Below, piece by piece: positions 27,286-35,912 of a DNA stretch of 64,000 nucleotides. Numbering within the stretch: position 1 is the stretch's first letter; the number at the start of each line of letters is the position of its first letter. This stretch comes from Sphingomonas sp. (GTDB taxonomy: Bacteria; Pseudomonadota; Alphaproteobacteria; Sphingomonadales; Sphingomonadaceae): NCBI RefSeq assembly GCF_019635515.1, contig NZ_JAHBZI010000001.1, positions 2,356,001 through 2,420,000 of the forward strand. Reading direction: 5' to 3'. The notes below the pieces were generated by a model, which was not told the origin of the DNA, ran no database searches, and was given only the letters and a program-made list of their open reading frames with translations. Both the position numbers and the translations under genes were made by a program.

Positions 27286-28421
27286 TGCCCGGCACCCCCC
27301 GTAACGGGGGTCCGCCGTGCGACGAGTTCCTGGACGAGCGCCAGATAGGCATCGCACATCGTCTCAATCTTGAGGTTGTTGACCGCGTGATCGCGAGCAT
27401 TGGCGCTCCATGTGCGCCATTGCTCATCACATATGTCGTACAGCGCTTCCATCGTCGTCGCGATCGCCTGCGCGGTCAGATCCGGGATCACCAGTCCCCG
27501 CTCCCGGTTTCGGCCGGCCAGCAACGCATTGTCGCACATGTCCGAAACCAGCACCGGGCGCCCCGCCATCAGCGCTTCGCACACGACATTGGGCAACCCT
27601 TCGTACAGCGACGGGTGCACCAGTGCATGGCAATCGCGGAAGAACGGCATCACATCGGAATGCTCGCCAGCCCATACCCAATTCTGCTTGAGCGGCGCAT
27701 AGCCGTCGATAATATCGCAGGTTTCGCGATACAGCGTATCGGCCCCGCTTTCGACGCGGCCGACCCAGGTCAGCTGCGGTATCTTGCCGATCTTGCGATG
27801 CAGATCGACAAATGCCTGGGCCAACGCCTTGGGATTTTTCTGCGGTGAGATGCGACCGACCGCCAACAGCTTGAGCGGCCCCGCGCCGGGCGGATCGAGC
27901 GGCTGATATTCGGTGATCGGATAGCCGTTATAGATGGTCCGCGCCTTGCGCCGCAGCCACGGAAAGCGGCGCAGCCACTCGGTCTGGCTGTGGCTGTTGC
28001 TCACCACTACCGAGGCAATGGCATGCAGCACGCGGCGCAGGCGGCTGAACAGCCAGCCGGTTTCGGCAAGGTAGCTCAGTCGCTCCGAAACGATCAGCGT
28101 CTGCCCGGGCACGCCAAGCTTGGCGAGTTCGGCATAGATATTGGGCGCATCGAGGAACGAGATAACTGCGTCGTAGCGCCCCTGCTTCATCGCACGCCGC
28201 AGCGCGGCAGGCACTTCGAGCGAATATTTGCTGGTCTTGGTAATATTAAAGATCGGGATGCCAGCCGCCTCGATCGCCGGACGAAAGATATCCGCATCGG
28301 AAAAATGGTAAACAGCAAGCGTCACCGTCACGCCGCGCGCCTGCAGACCGAGCGCCAGATTGGTGATCTGCCGCTGTGCTCCACCAGAGCCCAGATAATC
28401 GATGATCAGCAGGATCTTCAT
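27282..28421 (-). CDS. Glycosyltransferase family 4
   Basis: 379 aa from the ATG at 28421 (MKILLIIDYLGSGGAQRQ), the GGAxR/Q donor-loop start typical of GT4. It also has LLAVGRISPQKNPKALAQAF and HPSLYEGLPNVVCEALMAGRPV, the complete EX7E motif near the C-terminus. Start and stop both overlap adjacent genes by 4 bp. A straightforward retaining GT-B transferase of the repeat-unit pathway; the linkage cannot be read from sequence. Confidence 0.92.
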   Translation of the reverse strand: MKILLIIDYLGSGGAQRQITNLALGLQARGVTVTLAVYHFSDADIFRPAIEAAGIPIFNITKTSKYSLEVPAALRRAMKQGRYDAVISFLDAPNIYAELAKLGVPGQTLIVSERLSYLAETGWLFSRLRRVLHAIASVVVSNSHSQTEWLRRFPWLRRKARTIYNGYPITEYQPLDPPGAGPLKLLAVGRISPQKNPKALAQAFVDLHRKIGKIPQLTWVGRVESGADTLYRETCDIIDGYAPLKQNWVWAGEHSDVMPFFRDCHALVHPSLYEGLPNVVCEALMAGRPVLVSDMCDNALLAGRNRERGLVIPDLTAQAIATTMEALYDICDEQWRTWSANARDHAVNNLKIETMCDAYLALVQELVARRTPVTGGAGQ

Positions 28422-30280
28422 GCGACGTTCTCGCGCAGCCATGATTGGAACATCAGCGCAATCCACAGCGGGTCGCGATGGTTCTCGGCGCCCGACAGAT
28501 GCGCCGTCCAGCGCTTGCGTATCGCAGCGACATCGAGAAAGCCGCTCCTGCCCAGACTTTCCGGCGACAGCAGGTCTTCGGCCCAGTCGCGCAGCGGCCC
28601 GCGCATCCAGTGATCAACCGGCGGCGCGAAACCCATTTTGGGCCGTTCGAGTATCGCGCGCGGGACGCTGCGATACAGCAGGCTCCGCAGCGGCATCTTG
28701 CCGACCCCGTCGCGCACCAGCAATGCGGTTGGAAGACGCATCGCAAATTCGACGACGCGGTGGTCCAGAAACGGCGCCCGCGTTTCGAGGCTGACCGACA
28801 TGGCCGTGCGATCGACCTTGGTGAGAATATCATCGGGAAGATAGCGATGCATGTCGGCGCGCATCATCAATCCGACGGGATCGATGCCGCGCGGCGTGTC
28901 TGCGACCGGAACCGTGGCTTCGGCGCCGAGCACCGGCGGCGTCCACCATTGCGACAGCGACAGATCGTACATGCCCTGAAGAAACGCTGCCGGATCGCGG
29001 CTGGCGGCGGCGGGATAGGCGGTGCCTCCGATGCGGCGCCCGGCCAAAGTACGCAACGGCGCCGGCGCCAGCTGCCCGAACTGCCACGCCCGGCGCATAC
29101 GCGGGCTATGATAACGGCTATATCCGGCAAATAATTCGTCGGCGCCATCGCCGCTCAATGCCACAGTGACCTCCTGCCGCGCGAGACGCGAAACGAGCAG
29201 GGTCGGGATCGCGGACGTGTCGCCAAACGGTTCGTCGAACAGCGCGGAAAGCGACGGCACCGTCGCCCGCGCATCCTCCGCCGAGAGTTTCAGCGTAATA
29301 TGTTCGGTATCAAGATGCGCTGCCACCGCTTCGGCATGACCGGATTCGTCATATTCAGGCTCTTCGAAACCGATCGTGAAGGTCTTGATCGGCCGCGGCG
29401 ACAGCGCCTGCATCTGCGACACCACGGTCGAGGAATCGATGCCGCCGGACAGGAATGCACCAAGCGGGACATCGGCAACCATTTGCTGGCCGACCGCCTG
29501 TCCAAGCACCGTACCGAGCGCATCGGCAGCATCGTCGACCGAGCCGCGGAAACGGTCGGCCCGCCCGGCGGCGGCGGCAGCGTCGATGGACCAGTATGGC
29601 ACCGGCTCGGCCAGGCTCCGCCCGGCATCGCGACGATAGGTGAGATAGGTGCCGGACGGCAATTTGCCGATCCCGCTCCAGATCGAACTGCGCCCCGGCG
29701 TGTTGCCGAAGCGAAAGTAATTGCCGAGCACATCGGTATTGATCCGCCGTTCGAATGCCGGATGCGCGTAGAGAGCCTTGATCTCGGAGGCGAACAGCAG
29801 CGTCTGACCCTGCCAGCCATAATATAGCGGCTTCTCGCCCATCCGGTCGCGAGCCAGCGTCAGCGCTTGCTCGCGGCGATCCCATAGCGCAAAGGCAAAC
29901 ATTCCGACACAGACCTGCAGCGCCCGCTCGATGCCCCATGCCTCGATTGCGGCAAGCAGCGTCTCAGTATCGGAATGCCCGCGCCATGGCACGCTGGTGC
30001 CGCCCAGCGCATCGCGAACATCGAGATGGTTGTAGATTTCGCCGTTATACACCAGCGCGTATCGGCCGCTTGCCGAATCCATCGGCTGCGCGCCGGCCGA
30101 TGACAGATCGACGATCGACAGGCGACGATGCCCCAGCGCAACACCGGCGGCCGGATCAACCCAGCCACCACCGGCATCGGGGCCGCGGTGGCGAATATGA
30201 TCGGCCATTGCGGTTACGATCGAGACCGCCTGTTCCTGCACTAACGGCGTCAGGGAGATAAAACCGGCAATACCGCACAT
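28418..30280 (-). CDS. asnB: Asparagine synthase-type glutamine amidotransferase
   Basis: 620 aa with the start set at MCGIAGF so that Cys2 is the glutaminase nucleophile after Met removal. The Ntn glutaminase domain spans about 1-200 (HRGPDAGG, YNGEIYN). The ATP-dependent synthase domain carries the PP-loop FLSGGIDSS near residue 260. Such AsnB paralogues inside O-antigen loci are thought to amidate uronic-acid carboxyls rather than make asparagine; here the presence of WecC makes a ManNAcA amide a reasonable guess. Coupled by TGATG to the Wzy gene. Confidence 0.93.
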   Translation of the reverse strand: MCGIAGFISLTPLVQEQAVSIVTAMADHIRHRGPDAGGGWVDPAAGVALGHRRLSIVDLSSAGAQPMDSASGRYALVYNGEIYNHLDVRDALGGTSVPWRGHSDTETLLAAIEAWGIERALQVCVGMFAFALWDRREQALTLARDRMGEKPLYYGWQGQTLLFASEIKALYAHPAFERRINTDVLGNYFRFGNTPGRSSIWSGIGKLPSGTYLTYRRDAGRSLAEPVPYWSIDAAAAAGRADRFRGSVDDAADALGTVLGQAVGQQMVADVPLGAFLSGGIDSSTVVSQMQALSPRPIKTFTIGFEEPEYDESGHAEAVAAHLDTEHITLKLSAEDARATVPSLSALFDEPFGDTSAIPTLLVSRLARQEVTVALSGDGADELFAGYSRYHSPRMRRAWQFGQLAPAPLRTLAGRRIGGTAYPAAASRDPAAFLQGMYDLSLSQWWTPPVLGAEATVPVADTPRGIDPVGLMMRADMHRYLPDDILTKVDRTAMSVSLETRAPFLDHRVVEFAMRLPTALLVRDGVGKMPLRSLLYRSVPRAILERPKMGFAPPVDHWMRGPLRDWAEDLLSPESLGRSGFLDVAAIRKRWTAHLSGAENHRDPLWIALMFQSWLRENVA

Positions 30281-31527
30281 CAGGCAGCACTCGCCGTCTT
30301 GGTGGTTCGCCATTGTTCATGCAAGCGCGGCGTTGCCCGTGCCGCAGCGAATGGCGCAAAGCAGGTCGCGACGACCACCCACATCAGCTTTACGTTGAGG
30401 GTTTGGCCCGACAGGACCGATCCGAGATAGGGCATCAGCAGCATGATCGGCAAAATCCGATTGGCCAGGCGCAGCTGGCGGACTGCGGCGAGCACGGCCA
30501 GAAAGTTCATCGCCAGGAAGAGGGTAACGCCCAGTGAACCACCCAGGATCAACGTTTCCACCAGCACGTTATGTGGGCTCATGAACCCACCGAACAGGTG
30601 ATTAGCGAGCCGGTCGAACCCGGAAAAGCCGTGCCCGATCACAAAATCTTCGACGCCGCGCAACTCGTCCAGATACGAACTCCAGACATCACCGCGGCCG
30701 GCAAGATCGCCTTCGTAATAGGATCGCTGCAGACGCTCGACGAGCGGAATGTCGGTAGCGAAGATCAAATAGGGCACGGCGACTATCACGCCGAGGCCGA
30801 TCATAACTGCGCCGAAAATGAACTTGCGGCCGAACATCAGATACCGCGCGTAAAATATCAGCAGCGCGGCAAACAGCGACAGCGCCGCGACCCGCGACCC
30901 GGTTTCGATCATGAACAGGCCGGTCAACAGGCTCATCACCCCGAATATCCCACTGAGCCACAGCTTGCTGCCAAGGAAGCGGACGGTCGAGAAGATCAAA
31001 ACCATAGTGGCGACCGTCATCCGCACACCGACCAGATTGGAATTGTCGCCGAACAGGGTCAGGCGCCCGTCGATATCATATTCGACACCATAGCCGGCGA
31101 TGCCGAGCGTCGAGATAACTACCGCTCCCAGTGCGAAGAAGATCAACCCGTCGAAAACCGCCTCGGGATCGAAATTCTGATGCCAGAGGAGAAGGACAAA
31201 GATCAGCGCGCACGAGAAGATCGAGACATCAAAGACCCGCGTATATTCGCCACTGACATTGTAGATGCTAATCAGGATCAAAAGCAACTGCAACATGAAC
31301 AGCAGCCGGGTGAACAGCTTGGCGTCGTCGGGAATGCGCAGCTTGCCGCCAGCCATCACCGCCACGCCATAGATAACCGCGGTGATGCGGCTGATCGAGA
31401 GGCCACGATCGGCATCACCGAGCAGATTGACCATCTCGAAATTGATCGAGAACAGGAACAGATACAGCGCCGCTCGGGCCCAGATTGCCCGTTGCGTTGC
31501 CGGTGCGGCGGTGATGCCATGCTGCAT
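30280..31527 (-). CDS. O-antigen/EPS polymerase (Wzy-like) membrane protein
   Basis: 415 aa with about ten to eleven hydrophobic helices and a large periplasmic loop before the last helices (about 255-320), containing GRGDVWSSYLDELRG and HNVLVETLILGG, which resemble the Wzy_C region of O-antigen ligase/polymerase proteins. Its place immediately downstream of a Wzx flippase suggests Wzy rather than WaaL. Little sequence conservation is expected for the family, so the name rests on topology, loop motif and context. Confidence 0.82.
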   Translation of the reverse strand: MQHGITAAPATQRAIWARAALYLFLFSINFEMVNLLGDADRGLSISRITAVIYGVAVMAGGKLRIPDDAKLFTRLLFMLQLLLILISIYNVSGEYTRVFDVSIFSCALIFVLLLWHQNFDPEAVFDGLIFFALGAVVISTLGIAGYGVEYDIDGRLTLFGDNSNLVGVRMTVATMVLIFSTVRFLGSKLWLSGIFGVMSLLTGLFMIETGSRVAALSLFAALLIFYARYLMFGRKFIFGAVMIGLGVIVAVPYLIFATDIPLVERLQRSYYEGDLAGRGDVWSSYLDELRGVEDFVIGHGFSGFDRLANHLFGGFMSPHNVLVETLILGGSLGVTLFLAMNFLAVLAAVRQLRLANRILPIMLLMPYLGSVLSGQTLNVKLMWVVVATCFAPFAAARATPRLHEQWRTTKTASAA

Positions 31528-31543
31528 ATCGGCGTCCAGCTAC

Positions 31544-32890
31544 CTAGATTGAAGTCTGCGCGGCAGGGCTGCGGCGCAATGCGAACATCGTCGTGAAGCC
31601 CGTGGCCTTGCGCAACGCGACCCACAGAAACGCGCCCCACACGATCATCGAAATGCCCGACGAAAGCGCTGCACCTGTGGCGCCATAGAGCGGGATGAAT
31701 AGCGGGTTGAGCGCGACGTTGCAAAGCGCCGAGGCACATAGCCCGGCCAGCGTCAGCCGTTCGTGACCGGTCAGGCTCAGAACGGTCGCAACCGGGCCGA
31801 AACACGAAGCGACGAAACGGCCGATCGACAGGGTATAGAGCGGCACAGCTGCAGCGCTGTATTCGGACCCGAACAGGATCATCAAAACCAGATGGCCGGC
31901 GACGAGGATCGCGACCAGGCTGACCAGGCTGATCAGCACGATCACGCGCGTGCTAGTATGGATCAACCGTTGCAGTTCGTCTCGTGCACCAAGCGCATGG
32001 AGCCGGGCAATCTCGGGTGAAATCACGGTGTTGATCGCAATGATCGCGAATGAGGCAAGCGTGGCGATCGCTGCCGCAACACGATAGTGCGCGACCTCGA
32101 CAGTGGTGGTGAGGAAGCCCAGCATCAGCGTATCGACATTGTCGGTGATCAACTGCACGCTCTGGATCATCCCGAAACTCAGCGCAGCCATGGTCAGCGC
32201 CCGCCGGTCAAGCGAGGTCTGACCGAGCGGCCTGTCGGCAAAGTTGCGCGCCGTATATTTGCGCAGCCAGAACATCGCCGCACCGGCGCAGACCAGGCTG
32301 ATCGCCGCATAGATGCCGAGCGCCGTTTCAAGCCCCAGCGGACGCGCGGTGGTGACGATGGCAACGATCCCGGTGACCACCAGGATGCCAATCGGACGCA
32401 TCAGATATTCGGGAATCTGGCTGACGACGACCATCCCCATGCCCTGCACAGCGCCGACGCCGACATGCATGACCGGCACCGTGATCAGGATGATCGCCAA
32501 CAGGATCGCCAGCGTGACGTTGCCGCTGACCCCCACGATCGCTGCGCCCCAGGCAAATCCACCGGCCAGCACGACCACGCACAATAATATCGCCGCCTGA
32601 TATCCCCAGCGCCAGATATGATAGGGATGGACCCCATCGGGCCGGGCAACGGCATAGGCGGTTTCGCGCAGCACGACCTGCCGCAAACCGGTGCCGATCG
32701 GAAACGATACAATCGCCAGCAATGCCAGCAGGAAATTATAGCCGCCGAAATTGTGCGGCCCCATCAGGCGCGCCAGCGACGTCGCCGTGGCCAGCCCGAA
32801 GATCGCATTCGCGATGCTAAGGCCAAACACCTTGGCGGCGGCTCCCGACCGGAGCCGCTCCAGCAGGGAACGGAGCAATGCGTTAGGCAT
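31544..32890 (-). CDS. Oligosaccharide flippase (Wzx-like)
   Basis: 448 aa with about twelve to fourteen predicted membrane helices across the whole length and the MATE/Wzx-type opening FGLSIANAIFGLATATSLARLMGP. Glycine- and proline-containing helices and short basic loops are typical of polysaccharide translocases. It would flip the lipid-linked repeat unit to the periplasm for polymerisation by the Wzy encoded 16 bp downstream. It lies 45 bp after wecC. Confidence 0.9.
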   Translation of the reverse strand: MPNALLRSLLERLRSGAAAKVFGLSIANAIFGLATATSLARLMGPHNFGGYNFLLALLAIVSFPIGTGLRQVVLRETAYAVARPDGVHPYHIWRWGYQAAILLCVVVLAGGFAWGAAIVGVSGNVTLAILLAIILITVPVMHVGVGAVQGMGMVVVSQIPEYLMRPIGILVVTGIVAIVTTARPLGLETALGIYAAISLVCAGAAMFWLRKYTARNFADRPLGQTSLDRRALTMAALSFGMIQSVQLITDNVDTLMLGFLTTTVEVAHYRVAAAIATLASFAIIAINTVISPEIARLHALGARDELQRLIHTSTRVIVLISLVSLVAILVAGHLVLMILFGSEYSAAAVPLYTLSIGRFVASCFGPVATVLSLTGHERLTLAGLCASALCNVALNPLFIPLYGATGAALSSGISMIVWGAFLWVALRKATGFTTMFALRRSPAAQTSI

Positions 32891-32935
32891 TGCCGTGCGC
32901 CCGTCGGGCCAGACAGAAACGGATGACGGCGATGG

Positions 32936-34177
32936 TCACAGCACGCCGCGGGTGTTGATCACGATCTTGCCGTTTAGCGCATCGCGCCCGCCCGCCAGAA
33001 ACAACGCATGATCGACCAGCAGCAGCACGATATCGGCGCTGTCCACCGCTTGCGCGTAATCACTCAGCGTCAGGCCCTGTGCCGTCAATGCCTTGGGCAG
33101 CGTATCGACGTGCGGCTCGACAACCAGCAAGGTGCCGATCTTCTGTTCGGCCAGCATATGGACGATGTCGACTGCGGGGCTTTCCCGCAAATCGTCAACA
33201 TTCGCTTTATACGCGAGGCCGAGACAGGCGATCCGCGGCTGATCGAACTTTGCCGCTGCCTGGCGAACCTGATCGACCACAAAATGCGGTTTGCCGTCGT
33301 TGACGGCACGCGCGGCCTGGATGAGCCGGCTGTTCTCGCGATCCGCGGCGACGATGAACCAGGGATCGACCGCGATGCAATGGCCGCCGACCCCGGGGCC
33401 GGGATTGAGGATGTTGACGCGCGGATGAAGATTGGCGAGGCCGATGAGCTCCCAGACATTGATGCCCAGACGGTCGCAGATCACGCTCAGCTCGTTGGCG
33501 AAGGCAATGTTGACATCGCGAAAAGCGTTTTCTGTGAGCTTCGCCATTTCCGCCGTCCTGGCGTCGGTCAGCTTGACGTTGCCGCGGACGAATACGCGGT
33601 AAAGATCGCTAGCGGCCTGCCCGCATTTGGGCGTCAGACCACCGATGATCCGGTCATTCTCGACGAGCTCGCGCAGGATCTGCCCGGGCAGCACGCGCTC
33701 GGGGCAGTGCGCAACGCGAATGTCCGACAGCTCGCCCGCCTGATGCGGGAAGGTCAGATCGGGCCGACTGCTCGCCAGCCATTCGGACAGGCGATCGGTC
33801 GCGCCGACCGGCGCCGTTGATTCCAGCACGATCAGATTGCCCTTGGCCAGCACCGGCGCGATCGATTTTACCGCTGCCTCGATATAGGCGAGATCGGGTT
33901 CATGATTGTCGCGGAACGGCGTAGGGACGGCGATGATGAACGCATCGGCGGCTTCCGCCGTCAGCGTTGCCCGCAACTTACCCGATTCCACCACCTTGCG
34001 CAGGAGCACGTCGAGCTGCGGCTCGACAATGTGCGGCTCGCCGCGATTGATCGAGTCTACCGTCGCCGGATTGACGTCGATGCCGATGATATCCACGCCG
34101 TGATCGGCGAACACCACCGAGGTCGGCAGGCCGATATAGCCAAGACCCACCACGCCTACGCTGCGGACGCCGCTCAT
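32936..34177 (-). CDS. wecC: UDP-N-acetyl-D-mannosamine dehydrogenase
   Basis: 413 aa. Oxidises UDP-ManNAc to UDP-ManNAcA. Rossmann motif VGVVGLGYIGLPTSVVFA at the N-terminus; the active-site segment NPGPGVGGHCIAVDPWFIV with catalytic Cys is close to that of E. coli WecC; ESTAPVGATDRL and GLAYKANVDDLRESP complete the family signatures. The start overlaps the stop of wecB copy 2 by 4 bp, giving a classic wecBC pair. Confident on both family and substrate. Confidence 0.95.
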   Translation of the reverse strand: MSGVRSVGVVGLGYIGLPTSVVFADHGVDIIGIDVNPATVDSINRGEPHIVEPQLDVLLRKVVESGKLRATLTAEAADAFIIAVPTPFRDNHEPDLAYIEAAVKSIAPVLAKGNLIVLESTAPVGATDRLSEWLASSRPDLTFPHQAGELSDIRVAHCPERVLPGQILRELVENDRIIGGLTPKCGQAASDLYRVFVRGNVKLTDARTAEMAKLTENAFRDVNIAFANELSVICDRLGINVWELIGLANLHPRVNILNPGPGVGGHCIAVDPWFIVAADRENSRLIQAARAVNDGKPHFVVDQVRQAAAKFDQPRIACLGLAYKANVDDLRESPAVDIVHMLAEQKIGTLLVVEPHVDTLPKALTAQGLTLSDYAQAVDSADIVLLLVDHALFLAGGRDALNGKIVINTRGVL

Positions 34178-35316
34178 TCGACAACTTCCATTTTTCCAGA
34201 CTCCGATTTGATGCGATTGCCGATACGGCCGGCCGCCTGGCCATCGCCAAAGGGGTTCCGTGCCTGCGCCATCGCGGCATAGGACTGCGGATCATCGAGC
34301 AGCTCGACGACATTGGCGATCAGCGCTTCGGCCGAGGTGCCGATCAGCCGGGCAGTGCCTGCGATCATCGCTTCGGGCCGCTCGGTCGTGTCGCGAGTCA
34401 CCAGCACCGGCTTGCCAAGGCCCGGCGCCTCTTCCTGGATGCCGCCCGAATCGGTGATGATCAGGCTGGCCCGGCTCATCAGATGGATGAACGGCAGGTA
34501 ATCCTGCGGCTCGATCAAGTGCACGGCCGGACTGTCCGAAAGTACTTCCCACGCGACCTTGCGGACATTGGGATTGAGGTGAACCGGATAGACGATCTGT
34601 ACGTCGTCGCGCTTGCCGATTTCGGCAAGGGCACGGCAAACGCGCTCAAGCCCGCCATCGAAATTCTCGCGGCGGTGCCCGGTGACGAGCAACAGACGCT
34701 TGGTCGGGTTGAGAAACGCGAATTGCGCTTCGAACTGCGCCGCCAGCGAGCGGTCGCTTCCCAGCTTGGCCGCAACCCATTGCAACGCATCGATCACAGT
34801 ATTGCCGGTAACCAGCAAATCCTCCTCGCGCACGCCTTCCGCGCGCAGGTTGTCGGCGGCGACCTCGGTCGGTGGGAAATGCACCGTCGCCAACTGGCCG
34901 ACGAGCTTGCGGTTAACCTCTTCGGGCCAGGGCGAATGAATGTTGCCGGTGCGCAATCCAGCCTCGACATGGGCGACCTTGACCTTCGCGTAGAAGGCGG
35001 CGAGCGCGCCCGCCATCGCCGTAGTGGTATCGCCCTGGACGATCACCCAGTCAGGCTTGAACTCGTCGATGACCCGGCCAACCCCTTCGAGCACCGCGGT
35101 AGTGATGTGGGTGAGGCTCTGGCCCGGCTTCATGATGTCCAGATCATAGTCAGGCGTCAGGCCGAACACCTCGAGCACGGCATCGAGCATCTGGCGGTGT
35201 TGTCCGCTAACGCAGGTCGCGTGGACGATTTGCGGGTCGCCGGCCAGCGCCAGCACGACCGGCGCCAACTTGATCGCTTCGGGGCGCGTGCCAAATATGG
35301 TCAGGATACGGGTCAT
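34174..35316 (-). CDS. wecB: UDP-N-acetylglucosamine 2-epimerase, non-hydrolysing (copy 2)
   Basis: 380 aa from the ATG at 35316 (MTRILTIFGTRPEAIKLAP). Motifs VTGHRRENFDGGLERV and TDSGGIQEEAPGLGKP are intact. It supplies UDP-ManNAc to the WecC encoded directly downstream. It differs at many positions from the copy at 5347-6483, so the two are not a recent duplication. It lies 28 bp downstream of the MarR-type regulator and is probably in the same transcript. Confidence 0.95.
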   Translation of the reverse strand: MTRILTIFGTRPEAIKLAPVVLALAGDPQIVHATCVSGQHRQMLDAVLEVFGLTPDYDLDIMKPGQSLTHITTAVLEGVGRVIDEFKPDWVIVQGDTTTAMAGALAAFYAKVKVAHVEAGLRTGNIHSPWPEEVNRKLVGQLATVHFPPTEVAADNLRAEGVREEDLLVTGNTVIDALQWVAAKLGSDRSLAAQFEAQFAFLNPTKRLLLVTGHRRENFDGGLERVCRALAEIGKRDDVQIVYPVHLNPNVRKVAWEVLSDSPAVHLIEPQDYLPFIHLMSRASLIITDSGGIQEEAPGLGKPVLVTRDTTERPEAMIAGTARLIGTSAEALIANVVELLDDPQSYAAMAQARNPFGDGQAAGRIGNRIKSESGKMEVVE

Positions 35317-35344
35317 ATCGAACAGACGATGCCTCTGTTGGAGA

Positions 35345-35722
35345 TCATGGGTTGGAGCTGGCGATATCGGCGGTGCCGGGCTGCCCGCCGCGCGCGGCCA
35401 TCTCGCCCTCCAGCGCCTGAATTTCGGCCTTGAGAACCTCATATTCGGCAAGCTTGCGGCGCAGGAAACGGTTGGTCAGCGCGGCCCGCTCGGCGATGCC
35501 CTGGGGAGTAAGGACATGCAGATAGCCGAATTTGTGACGCGAGGTTTTGAAATTCTCGATCTTGATCAGACCCTTGTCGATCATCGCCTTGAGGCAATAA
35601 TTGACCCCGCCGAGACTGACGTCCAGCGCGCGCGAGATGTCTCGCTGGCTATATTCCGGATGCTCCTCGAGTAGGCGAAGCAAACGGAAATGAAGATCTT
35701 CGCGCTTTTCCGGTGCAGCCAT
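35345..35722 (-). CDS. MarR-family EPS-associated transcriptional regulator
   Basis: 125 aa winged-helix protein: LHFRLLRLLEEHPEYSQRDISRALDVSLGGVNYCLKAMIDKGLIKI is the helix-turn-helix, and FKTSRHKFGYLHVLTPQGIAERA the wing and dimer region. A C-terminal coiled coil follows (about 85-110). The length and the SQRDIS..DVSLG..NY signature match the EPS-associated MarR subfamily known from polysaccharide loci. It heads the wecB-wecC-wzx-wzy part of the cluster, and several palindromes overlie its promoter, so it probably autoregulates and controls the operon. Confidence 0.9.
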   Translation of the reverse strand: MAAPEKREDLHFRLLRLLEEHPEYSQRDISRALDVSLGGVNYCLKAMIDKGLIKIENFKTSRHKFGYLHVLTPQGIAERAALTNRFLRRKLAEYEVLKAEIQALEGEMAARGGQPGTADIASSNP

Positions 35723-35740
35723 GATCGATCAACGACAGGT

Positions 35741-35768
35741 TTGATATTTGCCGCCGGAGCGTGTGCAA
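35741..35768 (-). promoter_or_regulatory. Candidate sigma-70-type promoter of the MarR/EPS operon
   Basis: On the minus strand TTGCAC (35763-35768) and TATCAA (35741-35746) are separated by 16 bases. Transcription would start about 13 bases before the MarR ATG, leaving a very short leader, and the gene has no strong Shine-Dalgarno. Confidence 0.4.
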
Positions 35769-35860
35769 AGCCACACGCCGCCACGACACTCCCCCGGCCA
35801 CCGCAGCGACCGTTCGAATTTGAACGCTTAGAGGCGCCGGCAGCGCTTGTGAAGTCACAA
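35759..35860. promoter_or_regulatory. Three palindromes upstream of the MarR gene, candidate operators
   Basis: GCGTGTG/CACACGC with a 6-base centre at 35759-35778 overlaps the proposed -35. CGTTCGAATTTGAACG at 35811-35826 is a near-palindrome (5-bp arms). TTGTGAAGTCACAA at 35847-35860 is perfect with a 2-base centre. MarR proteins bind imperfect 16-20-bp palindromes at their own promoters, so the first is the best operator candidate. Confidence 0.45.
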
Positions 35861-35912
35861 ACGCGCATCCCGTTGTACCGTGGATGGACGCCCGCCCCGC
35901 GCCTATCCGATC

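Noticed and set aside
35847..35860. TTGTGA-AG-TCACAA considered as a CRP/FNR site
   Set aside because: CRP and FNR half-sites need 4-6 central bases; the 2-base centre does not fit, so it was kept only as an unassigned palindrome.
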